NCBI GenBank assembly: GCA_039566865.1
Contig: CM076960.1
Location: 5,084,001-5,148,000 of the forward strand
Reading direction: 5' to 3'
From: Aurelia coerulea
Lineage: Eukaryota > Cnidaria > Scyphozoa > Semaeostomeae > Ulmaridae
Length of the DNA stretch: 64,000 bases
The notes under the pieces were generated by a model. That model saw only the letters and a program-made list of their open reading frames with translations. It was not told the DNA's origin and ran no database searches. Position numbers and translations under genes: made by a program. Below are positions 61,245 through 64,000 of this stretch, piece after piece. Within the stretch, counting starts at the first letter, position 1, and each line of letters begins with the position of its first letter.

Positions 61245-61515
61245 TAGTTGCTTTGCTTTGGATATTAGTTACGAATAATCCATTTTCAAGCAGAGGTGGA
61301 ATGTTAACGGCACTCTTCTTATTTATTAGTCTGTTCAAGATAGACCAATAAGATTTCTTCCCTTGATTTGAATCTGATAGCTTTTAACCAAGGCTTAAGA
61401 GATATGATTATTTGGCAGAGGTGACTAGTTTTGAAGTTTCGTTACGAGCAGCTCTAACTCGTTCCCAGTCTTCTGCATTTCTACCACGTCGCATTTCGAT
61501 AGAGTTTATGCTTAC

Positions 61516-61706
61516 TTGTTGGGGAGACGAGATACATCTTGTCCGATGAATCGTGTATGTCCCCCCGTGTAGTAGGTTAATGCTCATGCGCAGTAGCGTT
61601 TTGGGCTGGAACTCTGCCGAGCGCATGAGCATTAACCTACTGCACGGGGGGACACATGAGTTTCCTCGGACAAACCGTATCTCATCTCCCCAACAATTAC
61701 GTTTTA
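61516..61706. mobile_element. palindromic MITE inside the retrotransposon
   Basis: TTGTTGGGGAGACGAGATAC at the left mirrors the right end, and the inner GTCCCCCCGTGTAGTAGGTT and complement pair across an unpaired centre near 61604-61618. It splits the linker region between DPHWITPALK and the RRGRNAEDW segment. Confidence 0.8.
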
Positions 61707-61885
61707 TAGCAGTTTTGAGAGCGGGTGTTATCCAGTGTGGGTCTTTGTCGTTGCATTTGATTTCCCGATTGGGAATATTTGCAGAAAGGACTGAGAGTAG
61801 ATTGTCCGTAAAAACAACTGCCATGTCCTCTGATCCTAGCCCTTCGAATTTAGACTCCCAATTTATATCGTTAAGCAAGTCTTTG

Positions 61886-63398
61886 ATAGTAACTACATCA
61901 AATTTAAAGAGCACTACGAATATGAAGGAACATATTTCTTGTGGAAATACGCACAAAATACGTACCTTTAAAGGGGCTGGGTCACGTAAAGTAAACAAAC
62001 TTCTTTCGAAACGGCGATTTTGCAGTTTTTTGACAAACCATATCACATAGATTTTCCACTATTTTTCTCAAAATGAAAGTTCTATTTTGAAGATGAACTC
62101 TTGAACTTCAGAGAGAAACAAACGAAACAACCATATCTTGTAAGATTGCAAAGATATTGATAGATTTTTAGAAGTAACTTTATCGTGGATTCACCCCATC
62201 CACCAAAATCTGTGCAGAACACAATGGGCGCGTGCCGGCGCGTGCGGGCAACAATATAGATTATAAAGATAACAGATTTGTTTACGGTTACGTGACCCAG
62301 CCCCTTTAATATTCAATTTCCTTGTCCGTACTTCCGTGTACGTGTAGGCCTGACTCATGATCTCTGTCCTGTTGTGTCCATTATTGTACTTTGCTGCTAT
62401 GATTGTAGAATTACTCCATGGGTCATTTTGACCTTGGATTGAAGTGAATTGTTTATTTCATGTCAATTGGGTATAGAAAGTAATACCTATCAATATGTAA
62501 CCGATTCCGAAAAAATTAAAGTATTACAGGAATTGTAGATATATCTGACGAAGGAAGTATTAGGATATTTGCAAATTCGTTTATCTGTCCGAATAGAATG
62601 GAAAAATGTTGTGTCAAAAACCAAATCCATAAATATATGCATAAATCTATAAAAAAACAGTCTTATGATTATATACAAATTGTTTCGCATGTTATTAGAC
62701 CGTTATACTATATCATTGTTATGTTACTGTTACTTTCATATTAAATTTCGTAGATTTATATGATCTACAAGTCCTGTAATAGGAGATGAAAATATTGAGA
62801 AAAAAAAAATGAAAATTTCATGTTCCATTGCACTTTATGCACTTCAGGGTTGCCAGATTTGAATCCTGAATATATGCTAGAGTAGCTACACTCGTCCCTC
62901 GATTTCGCTGTTGTTGTTGTTGCTGATGGCTGACACAAAGGTTGACCAAAAAGGCCCCCTGTCAAAAATTCTACACGGCCCAGGTCAACATATGGTTGAC
63001 AGGGAAAATAATATGGTTGTCATTGATGAGCGCTGACATTTTCATTCATTTTTATCTAATGTAATCTGGAGTACATAGCTATCATATCTTTCATGTATTA
63101 TGTATGTATTTTAGATTACTAGAACCTACATTGGTAGGGTTGGTAGATGAATATTTGAAATGAAAAAAAAAACACTTCAGTCCAAGGTCAAAAAATGACC
63201 CATGGAGTAATTCTGCAATCACAACAGCAAAGTACCGGGTACAGAGGACAGAGGACAGAGATCATGAGTCAGGCCTACACGGAAGTACGGACAAAGAAAT
63301 TGAATATTATAGGTACGTATTTTATGCGTATTTCCACAAGAAATATCTTCCTTCATATTCGTAGTGCTCTTTAAATATGATGTAGTTACTCTTTGTCA
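61886..63398. repeat. large interrupted palindrome
   Basis: The left arm (61886-61971 plus 62310-62446) pairs with the right arm 63173-63398: AAAGAGCACTACGAATATGAAG, CAATTTC.TTGTCCGTACTTCC, ATGATCTCTGTCCT and CCATGGGTCATTTT all have complements. The left arm is split by the TTAA MITE at 61972-62305. The central spacer (62447-63172) has no recognised gene. Confidence 0.8.
61972..62305. mobile_element. TTAA-flanked MITE (334 bp) nested in the palindrome
   Basis: AGGGGCTGGGTCACGTAA and its exact complement form the ends, with TTAA at 61968-61971 and 62306-62309. The uninterrupted right arm of the host palindrome (near 63307-63318) preserves the pre-insertion sequence. Confidence 0.9.
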
Positions 63399-63540
63399 TC
63401 ATTATATGTTTATTGCAGAAATTTCATCAAATTTGTACGATCTCTTTGCGATGATCTGTTGCTTGCTGTCACTTTATTTCTCGTCATTATCATGGGCCTA
63501 GTCGAGAGTCGAGACTTAAGAAGTTTATCGCTCATCATGA

Positions 63541-63570
63541 TACATACGTACATACGTACATACGTACATG
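63541..63570. repeat. (CATACGTA)n short tandem repeat
   Basis: Three to four copies of an ACATACGT unit. Confidence 0.85.
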
Positions 63571-63836
63571 CAAACATTTATGATTTATTTGATTTTGCAG
63601 GTCATCTAATTTAACAAAAACAAAAACTCAAAAACCAAGAAATGGCTCTTGCGAAGAAAAGGGGCGCGAGTTTTTATCGAAAAGAATTTGTCAAAGGCAT
63701 ACGAGACTTTTACGGAGTGATTATAGGCCCTATTTGGGAGTGGCAAGCTCAGTGTAGGCCCTTCCTTGTTCAGAAATTTACCTGCTATGCTACATACACT
63801 CCTCAATTAGTTCACCTGCTGAGAGAGCTCCTGTAA

Positions 63837-63930
63837 TTACCTGTATACAATTTATTTAGTTCTTCTTTGTATCTGCATATTGTATTGATTTTCTGCATAA
63901 CTGTATTAATTTTTGTAACTTAGGCCTAGT
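63837..63930 (+). repeat. retroelement 3' tail, third copy (partial)
   Basis: CAATTTATTTAGTTCTTCTTTG and TGTATTAATTTTTGTAACTTA match 27715-27800. It diverges after about 63925 and the window ends shortly after. Confidence 0.6.
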
Positions 63931-64000
63931 TTAAATGTCGCATTTCTGCCGCATCGAATTAAATAATTTCTCCTGCTATGCCTATGTATCGATTTAATGC

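Larger units (their letters stand above)
59029..61885 (-). pseudogene. non-LTR retrotransposon (jockey/CR1-like) RT ORF, decayed
   Basis: The minus-strand 769-codon frame 61338-59029 carries RT motifs CPISLLPICGKILEKI, VFLDLSKAFDRVWH (A), SSGVPQGSVLGPLFF (B) and KLFADDTSLF (C). The C-terminal part has a Cys/His cluster (CICGVANEDNKHYLLHC). Upstream coding (IKDLLNDINWES, DPHWITPALKTAIKRN, RRGRNAEDWERVRAARN) continues to about 61885 but two in-frame stops lie at about 61408 and 61380, and a palindromic MITE interrupts at about 61516-61706. A 211-bp TA element (61034-61244) sits in frame at residues 32-102. The endonuclease domain is missing. Confidence 0.9.

Noticed and set aside
63642..63836. 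64-codon ORF after an AG-like site near the right edge
   Set aside because: It could be a first exon, but no family is recognised and the window ends before any partner exon.

Overview
This is an AT-rich, intron-rich, repeat-dense animal nuclear segment. Canonical GT-AG splice sites, small exons inside kilobase introns, tRNA-derived SINEs, non-LTR retrotransposons and many short terminal-inverted-repeat (TIR) DNA transposons suggest a non-insect, probably marine, invertebrate. I cannot name the phylum. There is no operon structure, CRISPR array or prokaryotic gene.

Three conserved host genes can be assembled exon by exon. YIPF3 (Golgi multi-pass membrane protein) is on the minus strand with seven exons between 5802 and 19753; its C-terminal exon or exons were not found. 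METTL1 (tRNA m7G46 methyltransferase) is on the plus strand with eight exons from 19913 to 29537 and looks complete (275 aa). The two start codons are 159 bp apart, head to head, which suggests a shared bidirectional promoter. An MCFD2-like secreted EF-hand protein is on the plus strand with four exons from 33370 to 40736 (188 aa). These genes act in tRNA modification and in ER/Golgi trafficking; they do not form one pathway.

Nearly everything else I can identify is mobile DNA. Non-LTR retrotransposons: a nearly intact, 5'-truncated copy at 2569-5160 (+), a decayed copy at 59029-61885 (-), fragments at 18393-19362, 25194-25376 and 33785-34266, and several 3' tails. tRNA-derived SINEs lie at about 779-964, 27296-27420, 28437-28536 and 38811-38997, with a stub at 15318. 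Many TIR elements have readable target-site duplications (TSDs): TA elements ending in a GGGTGTCCCA-type sequence; foldback elements with 9-bp TSDs near 7278, 29796 and 30374; hAT-like elements with 8-bp TSDs at 8827 and 31350; and TTAA elements at 45167, 49487 and 61972.

From 40737 to the end I see no host gene. This part holds a TA-flanked element carrying about ten 145-bp tandem repeats (43162-45073), two oppositely oriented 2.4-kb elements with their own 5-bp TSDs and an exon-like ORF (52665-55139 and 56140-58578), the decayed retrotransposon, and an interrupted palindrome (61886-63398). The strongest candidates for something undescribed are the satellite-carrying element, the paired 5-bp-TSD elements, the foldback with decamer arrays in its ends (31818-32793) and a hammerhead-ribozyme-like core in a small palindromic element (5166-5375).
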